A stretch of 33,420 bases of DNA from contig JBMFOT010000038.1 of NCBI GenBank assembly GCA_049969495.1, forward strand, positions 1 to 33,420, read 5' to 3'. Source of the stretch: HRBIN16 sp049969495 (lineage in GTDB: Bacteria; Armatimonadota; HRBIN16). The notes beneath the pieces were generated by a model. It was not told the origin of the DNA. It made no database searches and was given only the letters and a program-made list of their open reading frames with translations. Made by a program: the position numbers and the translations under genes. Of the stretch, positions 7,999-15,599 are shown piece after piece (the stretch's first letter is position 1; the number at the start of each line of letters is the position of its first letter).

Positions 7999-9546
7999 AT
8001 GCTACCCCCGTTCAAAAACGAACCGGTGGTGAACTTCAACGAAGAGGTTCATCGTCAGCGGATGCTGGAAGCACTGCGCAAGGTGGAAAGCGAACTCGGC
8101 AGAGAGTATCCCCTCATTATCGGTTGCGATAAGGTCACGCCCCCCGACACCTTCACCTCTATCAACCCCGCCCGCCCATCGCAGGTGATCGGGCGATTCG
8201 CCAAAGCCACCCCCGAGCTGGCGGACAGAGCGATCCGCGTGGCGTACGACACCTTCCGCACCTGGAGCCGCGTGCCCTATGACGAACGCGCCCGCTACCT
8301 GCTGAAAGCGGCAGCTATCATGCGTCGGCGCATCTATGAGCTGTCCGCATGGATGGTATACGAAGTGAGCAAATCGTGGGTGGAAGCGTACGCCGATGTG
8401 GCAGAGGCGATAGACTTTATGGAGTTTTACGCCCGCGAGATGATGCGCCTTGGTCCTCCCCAGCCGGTAGTGGATTACCCGGGCGAGGAGAACGAATTGC
8501 GCTACATCCCGCTGGGTGTGGGAGCGGTCATCCCGCCGTGGAACTTCCCCCTGGCAATCCTGACGGGGATGACTACCGCCGCCGTCGTCACGGGCAACAC
8601 GGTGGTGTTGAAGCCTGCCTCCGCCGCGCCCACCATCGCCGCCAAGTTTATGGAGGTGATGCAGGAAGCCAGCCTGCCCGCCGGGGTGATTAACTTCCTG
8701 CCGGGACCGGGCAGTAGCGCAGGCGACGCACTGGTCACCCATCCGCTCACCCGCTTCATCGCCTTCACCGGCTCCAAGGAGGTCGGCTTGCGCATCCATG
8801 AGCTGGCAGCGAAGCACCAGCCCGGACAAATCTGGCTGAAGCGTACCATCCTGGAGATGGGCGGTAAAGACTGCATCATCATCGACGAGGACGCCGACCT
8901 CGAATCGGCGGTGGAGGGCGTCAACTGGTCTGCCTTCGGTTTTCAGGGACAGAAGTGCTCCGCCTGCTCGCGTCTGGTGATTCATCAGGCGGTTTACGAC
9001 CGCTTCCTGGAGATGGTGGTGGAGCGTGCGAAGCAGAACACCGTCGGCGATCCGGCAGACGGGCGTAACTTCATGGGCGCGGTGATCGACGAGTCGGCAC
9101 TGCGCAAAATCACCGGCTACATCGAGTTAGGCAAGACGGAAGGCAAGCTGGTTCTCGGCGGCGAGAGACTACCGGGTGAGGGCTATTTCCTGCCTCCCAC
9201 CATTTTCGCGGATGTAGACCCCAACGCCCGCATCGCGCAGGAGGAGATATTCGGACCGGTGCTGGCGGTCATCAAGGCGCGAGACTTCGACCACGCGCTG
9301 GAAATCGCCAACAGCACGGAGTATGGCTTAACGGGTGGCGTCTACTCCAATAACCGTCGCCATCTGGAACGTGCCCGCCACGAGTTCCATGTGGGCAACC
9401 TCTACTTCAACCGCAAGATTACCGGTGCACTGGTGGGCGTGCAACCTTTCGGCGGCTTCAACATGTCGGGCACCGACTCGAAGGCAGGCGGCAGCGACTA
9501 CCTGCTGCTGTTTATGCAGGCGAAGTCTATTAGCGAGCGATGGTGA
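7999..9546 (+). CDS. rocA: L-glutamate gamma-semialdehyde (1-pyrroline-5-carboxylate) dehydrogenase
   Basis: It oxidises glutamate semialdehyde to glutamate with NAD, the second step of proline (and arginine) breakdown. The 515-residue stand-alone enzyme matches the Bacillus RocA/PruA length, not the bifunctional PutA. Aldehyde dehydrogenase landmarks are VIPPWNFPLAI, the cofactor-binding FTGSKEVG, the general base in LEMGGKD (Glu286) and the catalytic cysteine in FGFQGQKCSACSR (Cys320). EEIFGPVLAV and GGFNMSGTDSKAGG complete the family pattern. GGGAGGG sits six bases before the ATG. No proline dehydrogenase gene is visible beside it. It has its own promoter and a downstream hairpin, so it is probably monocistronic. 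Confidence 0.94.
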   Translation: MLPPFKNEPVVNFNEEVHRQRMLEALRKVESELGREYPLIIGCDKVTPPDTFTSINPARPSQVIGRFAKATPELADRAIRVAYDTFRTWSRVPYDERARYLLKAAAIMRRRIYELSAWMVYEVSKSWVEAYADVAEAIDFMEFYAREMMRLGPPQPVVDYPGEENELRYIPLGVGAVIPPWNFPLAILTGMTTAAVVTGNTVVLKPASAAPTIAAKFMEVMQEASLPAGVINFLPGPGSSAGDALVTHPLTRFIAFTGSKEVGLRIHELAAKHQPGQIWLKRTILEMGGKDCIIIDEDADLESAVEGVNWSAFGFQGQKCSACSRLVIHQAVYDRFLEMVVERAKQNTVGDPADGRNFMGAVIDESALRKITGYIELGKTEGKLVLGGERLPGEGYFLPPTIFADVDPNARIAQEEIFGPVLAVIKARDFDHALEIANSTEYGLTGGVYSNNRRHLERARHEFHVGNLYFNRKITGALVGVQPFGGFNMSGTDSKAGGSDYLLLFMQAKSISERW

Positions 9547-9550
9547 GGCT

Positions 9551-9578
9551 CTGCCCGCCCTCCCCACGGGGCGGGCAG
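9551..9578 (+). terminator. Terminator hairpin after the rocA-type gene
   Basis: CTGCCCGCCC at 9551-9560 pairs perfectly with GGGCGGGCAG at 9569-9578, leaving an eight-base loop. It starts five bases after the stop codon. The tail is GAAAAACATTTT, so the T-run is late and imperfect. Confidence 0.6.
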
Positions 9579-9628
9579 GAAAAACATTTTCTGGTGCTAA
9601 ATCTATATAAAAAGAGGAGGCTGGCAGG

Positions 9629-10254
9629 ATGCAGTATCGTCGCTTTGGCAGAACCAACCTGCGATTCGGCTGGCAGAAGAGCTGGATATGGGTGTGCTCA
9701 TTATCTCACCTACCGATAAAGGCGGACAGCTGCATATCGCGCCTGAGAAGCTAAGACAGACCACCGCCCCGTATACGCCTATTGAAATCAACCAGCGGTT
9801 CCTGCTAAGCGACCCGGCGGTGAGCACATTGACCGTCGGTGCAGGTAAGCCGGAGGAGTGGGATGCCCATCTGCGCATGGCAGACCGTGTGGAACCGCTC
9901 ACGCCAGAAGAGCAGGCGATCCTGCAGCGCCTGGACGATACCATGAAGCGGGAGCTGGGCGATACCTATTGCTCATACTGCTTCGAGTGTCTTCCCTGCC
10001 CCGAAGACATCCACATCCCCGAGGTGCTGCGCCTGCGCAACATGGTGAAAGCGTTCGACATGGTGGAGTTCGGCAAGTTCCGCTACAACCTGTTCGGCAA
10101 CGGCGGGCACTGGTTCCCGGGTGTGCAGGCAGATGCCTGCACCGACTGTGGCGACTGCCTGCCTCGATGCCCGCTGAAGCTGGACATACCCACCCTGCTT
10201 CGCGAAACGCACGAGATGCTTACCGGCGCGCCGGTGAAAAGGCTGTGGCGATGA
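9629..10254 (+). pseudogene. Aldo/keto reductase with ferredoxin-like C-terminus, internal deletion and frameshift
   Basis: An AAAGAGGAGG site and an ATG at 9629 begin a normal aldo/keto reductase N-terminus, MQYRRFGRTNL. Within a few codons the frame jumps to late-family sequence: from about 9661 the next frame reads AIRLAEELDMGVLIISPTDKGG and continues to the stop at 10252-10254. Family members are about 380 residues, so roughly 170-200 codons, including the catalytic core, are missing. The original frame stops soon after the junction. The C-terminal part keeps two iron-sulfur-type cysteine clusters (CSYCFECLPCP and CTDCGDCLPRCP). The 3' end overlaps the antisense ZIP frame. A shortened protein from an internal ATG at 9688 is possible but has no visible ribosome binding site. 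Confidence 0.82.
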
Positions 10255-11006
10255 CCTTGTGCAGCAACATGCTGACGATGATGCACAACCGCTATAGTGA
10301 GTACCCCGATGAGAATGAACAGTAGTTGACGAGCGACGGCTTTAGGGTTCAGTCGTTGGTGAGAAGCAGGCATCAGGTCTGCCAACGACACATAGAGAAA
10401 GCTAGCAGCCGACAGGGCTATCATAATCGGTACCATATGATGCAAAGCCTCAAAGAATAAGAAACCGCCTACCGCCCCAACCACAGCAGATAGTGCGGAG
10501 ATAAGATTGTAGGTAAATGCTTGCCTCACTGAAAACCCTCCACTGAGCAGAATCGCAAAGTCCCCGACCTCTTGGGGTAGTTCGTGAGAGAAAACCGCTA
10601 CCGCTGTAGCAATCCCCAGAGGAATAGACACCGAAAACGCCGCCGCGAGAGCGAGACCGTCGATAAAATTGTGTACCGTGTCCCCCAACAGGATAAGCCA
10701 GGCTGCACTGCGATGCGCTGGACAGTCCTCGTCGTGACAATGCCTCCACAAAACCACTTTTTCCAGAACGTAGAATAGGAGAATACCAACCAGTACCCAT
10801 TTTAGCACATCAGCTACCGGCAGATGTTGTGCCGCATGGGGGATCAACCCCAGCGTCGCCCCCGCTAGCAAGGTGCCGATAGCATAGTGAATAAGGCACG
10901 GCTGAACTACCGCTCGCGTTCGTTCCGGCAAAAGCAGCAGTACACCTGCAAGCACCACCCCGCCGATGCTTCCCAGTAGCGTCGCGCCCATCAGCCATCC
11001 AAACAT
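10083..11006 (-). CDS. ZIP-family divalent metal transporter
   Basis: ZIP proteins move zinc, iron or related divalent metals into the cytoplasm. The two metal-site signatures are present: HNFIDG (about residues 112-117, TM4) and HELPQE (about 141-146, TM5). There are about eight hydrophobic segments and a His/Asp/Cys-rich loop (RHCHDEDCPAHR) near residue 90. The start is the ATG at 11006, set by AGGAGG at 11015-11020 eight bases upstream; a GTG at 11015 overlaps that site and is rejected. The transmembrane fold ends near residue 245 (IAVVHHRQH). The final 60 or so residues are low in hydrophobicity, and about 56 of them are antisense to the aldo/keto reductase remnant, so the natural stop seems lost. 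It is the last gene of the padR unit. Metal specificity is unknown. Confidence 0.88.
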   Translation of the reverse strand: MFGWLMGATLLGSIGGVVLAGVLLLLPERTRAVVQPCLIHYAIGTLLAGATLGLIPHAAQHLPVADVLKWVLVGILLFYVLEKVVLWRHCHDEDCPAHRSAAWLILLGDTVHNFIDGLALAAAFSVSIPLGIATAVAVFSHELPQEVGDFAILLSGGFSVRQAFTYNLISALSAVVGAVGGFLFFEALHHMVPIMIALSAASFLYVSLADLMPASHQRLNPKAVARQLLFILIGVLTIAVVHHRQHVAAQGHRHSLFTGAPVSISCVSRSRVGMSSFSGHRGRQSPQSVQASACTPGNQCPPLPNRL

Positions 11007-11028
11007 GATGCTCACCTCCTGTTTGCCG

Positions 11029-11055
11029 ACAAGCGGGGCGACACACCCCGCTTGT
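11029..11055 (-). promoter_or_regulatory. Perfect stem-loop just upstream of the ZIP ribosome binding site
   Basis: ACAAGCGGGG at 11029-11038 pairs with CCCCGCTTGT at 11046-11055, a perfect ten-base stem with a seven-base loop. It lies in the 80-base gap between the NifX-like gene and the ZIP gene and ends eight bases before the AGGAGG. There is no T-run in the direction of transcription, so it is more likely an mRNA processing, stability or translation-control element than a terminator. Confidence 0.5.
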
Positions 11056-11086
11056 ACCTTTGCCCTGCACCTTACAGAAAATCAAG

Positions 11087-11539
11087 CTAAACGGTAGTAA
11101 CCGCTGTCAGTTCTCCTCTCAGAAAAGCAGATAGCGCCTCATCTACGGAGGTCATCTCCGTCAGGTACAGCTTCTTCCCTGCCGCGCTGAGATTGCGCAT
11201 CATTCCGGTACCTGCGCCCCGGGCGATAACGGCATCGCAGTCCTGAAGCGTTATCACAACGGCAATACCATGCCCGGCTCCTTGTCCGTGTCCGCGCCGC
11301 CGCTCGGCTCCCTCCTCCTCATGGCAGCAACCGCGACCATGGCGACCGCCATGCCCGCCAGCCCCTGCACCATGGCGCATTTGCATGCGTGCGCCTCCTA
11401 CCGGCATCGCTTCACTGACCGGACGGTAACTCTTGCCCTTCACCTCACCACCCTCAATCTCGGCAACCACAAATCCCTTTGCCCGCCCCAGGTGGTATGC
11501 AACCGTCCTCTCGTTGTTCGATGCAATCGCCACTTTCAT
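11087..11539 (-). CDS. NifX/NafY-like (dinitrogenase iron-molybdenum cofactor domain) protein with His/Cys-rich loop
   Basis: The domain is an RNase H-like fold that binds metal clusters. It is common in bacteria that do not fix nitrogen, where its role is often unknown. The 150-residue protein begins MKVAIASNNERTVAYHLGRAKGFVVAEIEGG, followed by a low-complexity insert (roughly residues 54-90) rich in His, Gly, Arg and Cys (HGRGCCHEEEG, RRRGHGQGAGHG) that could bind metal. It then returns to domain sequence (VVITLQDCDAVIARGAGTGM). The start is the ATG at 11539, with GGAGGAAACACG before it. That ATG overlaps the padR stop as ATGA, implying translational coupling. No nif genes are visible, and the context is a metal transporter. 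Confidence 0.82.
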   Translation of the reverse strand: MKVAIASNNERTVAYHLGRAKGFVVAEIEGGEVKGKSYRPVSEAMPVGGARMQMRHGAGAGGHGGRHGRGCCHEEEGAERRRGHGQGAGHGIAVVITLQDCDAVIARGAGTGMMRNLSAAGKKLYLTEMTSVDEALSAFLRGELTAVTTV

Positions 11540-11937
11540 CGTGTTTCCTCCTTCGTCGTGTCGTAGACTTGAATAAACTGCTCCATCTCGTGACACCACT
11601 CGCGAATAACCTCTGCCCAATCTTCAAGTAAACCTTCGCCCTCTTCGGTCAGCACGTAGCCCCGCCGCGCTGCCCCTGCTTCTGCCAGCACCCATTCGGA
11701 ACGCAAAGCCCCCATCCGCTCCAAGTGGCGCAACACCCGATACACTGCGCCAGGTTCCAGCGAGCCTCCCGCCATTGCAAACTCGCGGATGCGACGGACG
11801 ATTTCGTAGCCATGTGTGCCCGGCTGCTGCTTCAACACCAGCAGGGCTACTGGCTCGATGAGGCGCGAAAGCCTCTCTGGTCGGCAACGGCAGGGTTCAC
11901 CTTCTCCGTGACGTCTTCTGCAAAAAGCCCTTCGCAT
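11536..11937 (-). CDS. PadR-family transcriptional repressor
   Basis: PadR proteins are winged-helix dimers that bind an inverted repeat and release it on binding a ligand. The 133-residue protein opens with a Cys/Arg-rich segment (MRRAFCRRRHGEGEPCRCRP) that might sense metal or redox state. The winged helix follows: LLVLKQQPGTHGYEIVRRI, LEPGAVYRVLRHLERMGAL and the wing RRGYVLTEEGEGLL. A C-terminal helix serves for dimerisation. I start at the ATG at 11937; a GTG at 11952 lies in the operator region and has no ribosome binding site. It is coupled to the NifX-like gene by an ATGA overlap. A perfect dyad lies 15 bases upstream of its start, so self-repression is likely. Confidence 0.88.
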   Translation of the reverse strand: MRRAFCRRRHGEGEPCRCRPERLSRLIEPVALLVLKQQPGTHGYEIVRRIREFAMAGGSLEPGAVYRVLRHLERMGALRSEWVLAEAGAARRGYVLTEEGEGLLEDWAEVIREWCHEMEQFIQVYDTTKEETR

Positions 11938-11952
11938 ATTATCGCCTATCAC

Positions 11953-11973
11953 ATAAGTGTATAAAACACTTAT
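11953..11973 (-). promoter_or_regulatory. Perfect inverted repeat, probable PadR operator
   Basis: ATAAGTGT at 11953-11960 and ACACTTAT at 11966-11973 are perfect inverted arms around ATAAA. The repeat lies between the -10 box and the padR start codon, where a bound dimer would block transcription. PadR operators in other bacteria are also short AT-rich dyads with ACA/TGT-type half sites. Binding by this PadR is inferred from position. Confidence 0.68.
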
Positions 11974-12003
11974 AGGATACTATAAAATGAAACGGATTGT
12001 CAA
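11974..12003 (-). promoter_or_regulatory. Promoter of the padR-NifX-like-ZIP unit
   Basis: On the minus strand a consensus TTGACA (12003-11998) is followed after 18 bases by TATCCT (11979-11974). A TATAGT-like alternative lies closer, but at too short a spacing. The operator dyad begins directly downstream of the -10 box. Confidence 0.62.
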
Positions 12004-12061
12004 GGGTCGAAGATTTACTTTACCCAACCCAACATCCGTCCAAGCAGTTGTACCGATCCAC

Positions 12062-12094
12062 CCAGCACACAGCGAATCCTATTCTACGTGCTGG
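12062..12094. terminator. Stem-loop between kbl and the padR promoter
   Basis: CCAGCAC at 12062-12068 pairs with GTGCTGG at 12088-12094, with an inner GAAT/ATTC stem. On the plus strand it is followed by AGTGTTTCCTTTTTTCC, and on the minus strand there is no T-run. It lies 30 bases past the minus-strand kbl stop, where a terminator would be expected, yet its T-rich side faces the other way. Confidence 0.35.
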
Positions 12095-12124
12095 AGTGTT
12101 TCCTTTTTTCCCATACGGAGAAAG

Positions 12125-13321
<1,197 letters not shown>

Positions 13322-13354
13322 CGGTGTCCTCCCTCCTCTGTTTCGTCCAAGCAT

Positions 13355-13383
13355 AATGTAACGCAGGGCAAGGCGAAAGTCAA
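13355..13383 (-). promoter_or_regulatory. Promoter of the kbl gene
   Basis: On the minus strand TTGACT (13383-13378) is followed after exactly 17 bases by TACATT (13360-13355), 33 bases before the kbl ATG. It overlaps the possible plus-strand gene remnant. Confidence 0.55.
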
Positions 13384-13530
13384 TGGTGGTATAAACCCTT
13401 CACCAAGCTGGGTTGGCAGACACTACCGGTTGTGGCTGGAGGCTGGCTCAGCACCGACGCACGTGCAGCCGCGAGGCAAGAAGGGGTCGTGGCGGTGTTG
13501 GATGGAGGTCTCGTGGTCCTTCCCGAGTGA
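13357..13530 (+). pseudogene. Possible 3' remnant of an unrecognised plus-strand gene
   Basis: The 287-base space between kbl and rpsI holds an open plus-strand frame ending TGA at 13528-13530. Its translation looks protein-like (KPFTKLGWQTLPVVAGGWLS, then AAARQEGVVAVLDGGLVVLP) but has no good start. A strong hairpin follows 33 bases later. It may be the tail of a gene whose front was lost. I do not recognise the family, and chance cannot be excluded. Confidence 0.22.
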
Positions 13531-13556
13531 CCTGCCGCCACACTCACTGCTATAAT
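13527..13556 (+). promoter_or_regulatory. Plus-strand extended -10 promoter-like site facing the rpsI end
   Basis: TGCTATAAT at 13548-13556 is an extended -10 element with a perfect TATAAT. GTGACC lies 18 bases upstream as a weak -35 box. Transcription would run almost at once into the hairpin at 13564-13585. No coding gene is served by it. Confidence 0.3.
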
Positions 13557-13563
13557 ACAAGAC

Positions 13564-13585
13564 GCCCCGCCCTTCAGGGCGGGGC
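13564..13585. terminator. Strong GC hairpin at the end of the ribosomal cluster
   Basis: GCCCCGCCC (13564-13572) pairs perfectly with GGGCGGGGC (13577-13585) around a TTCA loop. It lies 23 bases after the true rpsI stop, marking the end of the supercluster. On the plus strand the tail is TCCGTTTTCG; on the minus strand it is GTCTTGTATT. It may work in both directions. Confidence 0.65.
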
Positions 13586-13608
13586 TCCGTTTTCGTATAG
13601 CACCAGGG

Positions 13609-14005
13609 TTAACGTTTGACGTACTGGAAAGCGCGGCGAGCACGTTTGCGTCCGTACTTCTTGCGCTCCTTCACGCGGGTCGCGCGTGACGATACCCAGC
13701 TGACGCAGGGTGGGGCGCAGTTCCGGCTTCGCCTGAATCAGCGCACGGGCGATACCCATGCGCACCGCTCCGGCATGCCCGCTGATACCGCCGCCCTTGC
13801 AGTAGGCAATGACATCGAACTGCCCCTCGGTGTTGGTCACGGCGAAGGGCTGCGTCACCATCGCTTCCAGCGTGAACCTGCCCAGATACTCGCGTGCAGG
13901 CTTGCCGTTGATAATAATGTTGCCCGTGCCCGGCATCAGCCACACTCGCGCGACCGCCGTCTTACGGCGACCGGTTGCATAATAGCGTACTTGCTCTTCT
14001 GCCAT
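13609..14005 (-). CDS. rpsI: Ribosomal protein uS9 (S9), reading frame broken near the 3' end
   Basis: uS9 lies in the small-subunit head, and its C-terminal tail reaches the P-site tRNA. The first 110 or so residues are normal: YYATGRRKTAVARVWL, INGKPAREYLGR, GGGISGHAGAVRMGIARAL and LGIVTRDP. After GACCCG (about 13676-13681) two bases are missing, and the conserved tail VKERKKYGRKRARRAFQYVK is found in a different frame, ending TAA at 13609-13611. Uncorrected, the frame runs to 13574 with a non-family tail. The lesion is in an alternating CG stretch, so a sequencing or assembly error is likely. I start at the ATG at 14005, which matches family length (132 residues once repaired); a GTG at 14017 is an alternative. 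It is the last gene of the cluster. Confidence 0.9.
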
Positions 14006-14016
14006 ATCCTCCCTCA

Positions 14017-14448
14017 CTAAACCTCAATCTCCAGTGGCTTCGGCTGTTGCGCCTCGTGCGGATGTTCGGGACCGGCGTACACCTTCAGCTTGCGAATCAT
14101 CGCCGCGCCGAGCTTGTTGTGGGGCAGCATACCCTTCACCGCACGGCGTATCGCTCGCTCCGGCTTTTCGGCAATCAGCTTGCCCCGCGAGACCGACCGC
14201 AGCCCGCCGGGCCACATTGTGTGCCAGTAGATGAGCTCCTCGTCTTTGCGACCGGTCAACTTCACCTTGCTGGCGTTGACCACAATCACAAAGTCGCCCG
14301 TGTCCAGATGCGGGGCGAAGATAGGCTTGTGTTTACCACGCAGAATCTTTGCCACCTCCGCCGCCAGGCGACCCAGCGGCTTATCCGTCGCATCCACCAC
14401 GAACCACTCGCGTTTTATGTCCGATGGCTTGGTTGAATAGGTTTTCAT
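14017..14448 (-). CDS. rplM: Ribosomal protein uL13 (L13)
   Basis: An early-assembling large-subunit protein that binds 23S rRNA. The 143-residue sequence shows the family pattern: KTYSTKPSDIKREWFVVDA, LGRLAAEVAKILRGKHKP, GDFVIVVNASKVKLTGRK and the signature-region AIRRAVKGMLPHNKLG. Two in-frame ATGs lie close together. The second (14448) has AGGG eight bases upstream and is preferred; the first (14454) overlaps the truA stop. rpsI follows directly, the usual pair. Confidence 0.95.
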   Translation of the reverse strand: MKTYSTKPSDIKREWFVVDATDKPLGRLAAEVAKILRGKHKPIFAPHLDTGDFVIVVNASKVKLTGRKDEELIYWHTMWPGGLRSVSRGKLIAEKPERAIRRAVKGMLPHNKLGAAMIRKLKVYAGPEHPHEAQQPKPLEIEV

Positions 14449-14450
14449 TG

Positions 14451-15233
14451 TCATAGCCCTTTACCCGCCTGTTGTTCACTCCTCAGAATAGTGCTCTCAC
14501 CGTAATTCACCCGCACCAGACACAATCCATGTGCCGGCACGTTAAAGCCTGCATCGCCTCTCACGCCGCTCTGCAGCAGCTGCTCCACCGCTTCGGGTGT
14601 GCGCTTGCCCAATCCTACCTCTATCAGCGTGCCCATGATGGCACGCACCATGCCCTGCAAGAAACCGTTTGCCTCGATACGCAGCCACACCAGCGGCAGG
14701 CGTGCTTGCAACTGTGCGCTGTACACCTCACGCACAGTGTTTCGGTATCGCCCAACCTCCGAGGCGAAAGCGGCAAAGTCGTGCTTACCGACAAGATACC
14801 TTACCGCTTGCTGCATCGCCTCCACGTCCAGAGGCTGGCTTACCCGATAGGCGTACCGCTCCATCAAGGCGGAACGCACCGGATGGTTCCATATTGTATA
14901 ACGGTATACCCGCGAACGGGCACTGTATCGCGCGTGGAAGGTTTCTTCTGCTTCCCACGCATAGCGCGCTGCGATGTCTCGCGGCAGCACGCTGTTCAAT
15001 GCGGCAGGCACTCTCTCCACCGGAATCCGGCACTGAGTGCGAAAATGCACCACCTGCCCGGTAGCATGCGCCCCCGCATCCGTCCGGCTTGCGCCGATAA
15101 CAGGTACCGATTGCTTGGTTATCTTCTGCACCGCCCGGCAGAGTTCCGCCTGCACGGTGCGCTTGCCACGCTGTACCTGAAAGCCTGCGAAATCCGTGCC
15201 ATCATACTCGATGACCACGGCAATGGTACGCAT
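14451..15233 (-). CDS. truA: tRNA pseudouridine(38-40) synthase TruA
   Basis: It converts uridines 38-40 of the tRNA anticodon arm to pseudouridine. The 260-residue protein begins VVIEYDGTDFAGFQVQ and has the catalytic aspartate Asp52 in ASRTDAGAHATGQVVHF. HARYSARSRVYRYTIWN and FLQGMVRAIMGTLIEVG are family motifs of the second half. It sits between rplQ and rplM, a common arrangement in Firmicutes-like alpha operons. The stop TGA overlaps an upstream rplM ATG, so translation may be coupled. Confidence 0.95.
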   Translation of the reverse strand: MRTIAVVIEYDGTDFAGFQVQRGKRTVQAELCRAVQKITKQSVPVIGASRTDAGAHATGQVVHFRTQCRIPVERVPAALNSVLPRDIAARYAWEAEETFHARYSARSRVYRYTIWNHPVRSALMERYAYRVSQPLDVEAMQQAVRYLVGKHDFAAFASEVGRYRNTVREVYSAQLQARLPLVWLRIEANGFLQGMVRAIMGTLIEVGLGKRTPEAVEQLLQSGVRGDAGFNVPAHGLCLVRVNYGESTILRSEQQAGKGL

Positions 15234-15242
15234 ACAGAACTC

Positions 15243-15596
15243 TCACTGGATAAGCTCCAGCAGCACCAGCATCGCGCCGTCGCCACGACGGGTACCCAGA
15301 CGCACCATGCGCGTGTAGCCGCCATTTCGACTGGCGTAGCGCGGCGAAATCTCATCGAACACCCGTTTGACAAGGCTTTCGGACTTCAGGATACGCCGAG
15401 CCAACCGTCGCGAGTGCAGGTCGTTCCGTTTCGCCAGCGTGATAATCTTCTCGGCGATGGAACGCACCTCTTTCGCGCGCGTGTCGGTGGTGCGAATGGC
15501 TTCGTGAATAAACAACTGCTGCGTCAGCCCGTGCAACAACGCACGACGCTGGTCGCTGGGCAGTCCCAGTTTACGGTGACCAACCAGGTGTCGCAT
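15243..15596 (-). CDS. rplQ: Ribosomal protein bL17 (L17)
   Basis: A large-subunit protein near the peptide exit tunnel, specific to bacteria. The 117-residue sequence starts MRHLVGHRKLGLPSDQRRAL and contains the typical IRTTDTRAKEVRSIAEKIITLAKR block and GGYTRMVRLGTRRGDGA. The length matches short bL17 forms. It starts three bases after the rpoA stop and follows rpoA as in most bacteria. Confidence 0.95.
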   Translation of the reverse strand: MRHLVGHRKLGLPSDQRRALLHGLTQQLFIHEAIRTTDTRAKEVRSIAEKIITLAKRNDLHSRRLARRILKSESLVKRVFDEISPRYASRNGGYTRMVRLGTRRGDGAMLVLLELIQ

Positions 15597-15599
15597 AGG

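Noticed and set aside
8002..8985. Minus-strand open frame of 327 codons
   Set aside because: It lies inside the rocA-type gene on the other strand. The aldehyde dehydrogenase motifs on the plus strand decide the coding strand.
11385..11480. Simple sequence repeat or CRISPR-like array in the Gly/His-rich stretch of the NifX-like gene
   Set aside because: The repetition is low-complexity coding for Gly, His and Arg, without regular spacers or identical repeats.
11087..11539. Nitrogen fixation gene cluster
   Set aside because: Only a NifX/NafY-type domain is present, with no nifHDK, nifB or nifEN nearby. This domain is widespread in organisms that do not fix nitrogen.
13322..13608. Insertion sequence or tRNA in the kbl-rpsI gap
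   Set aside because: No transposase frame, terminal repeats or cloverleaf were found. The gap holds only promoters, a possible gene tail and a hairpin.
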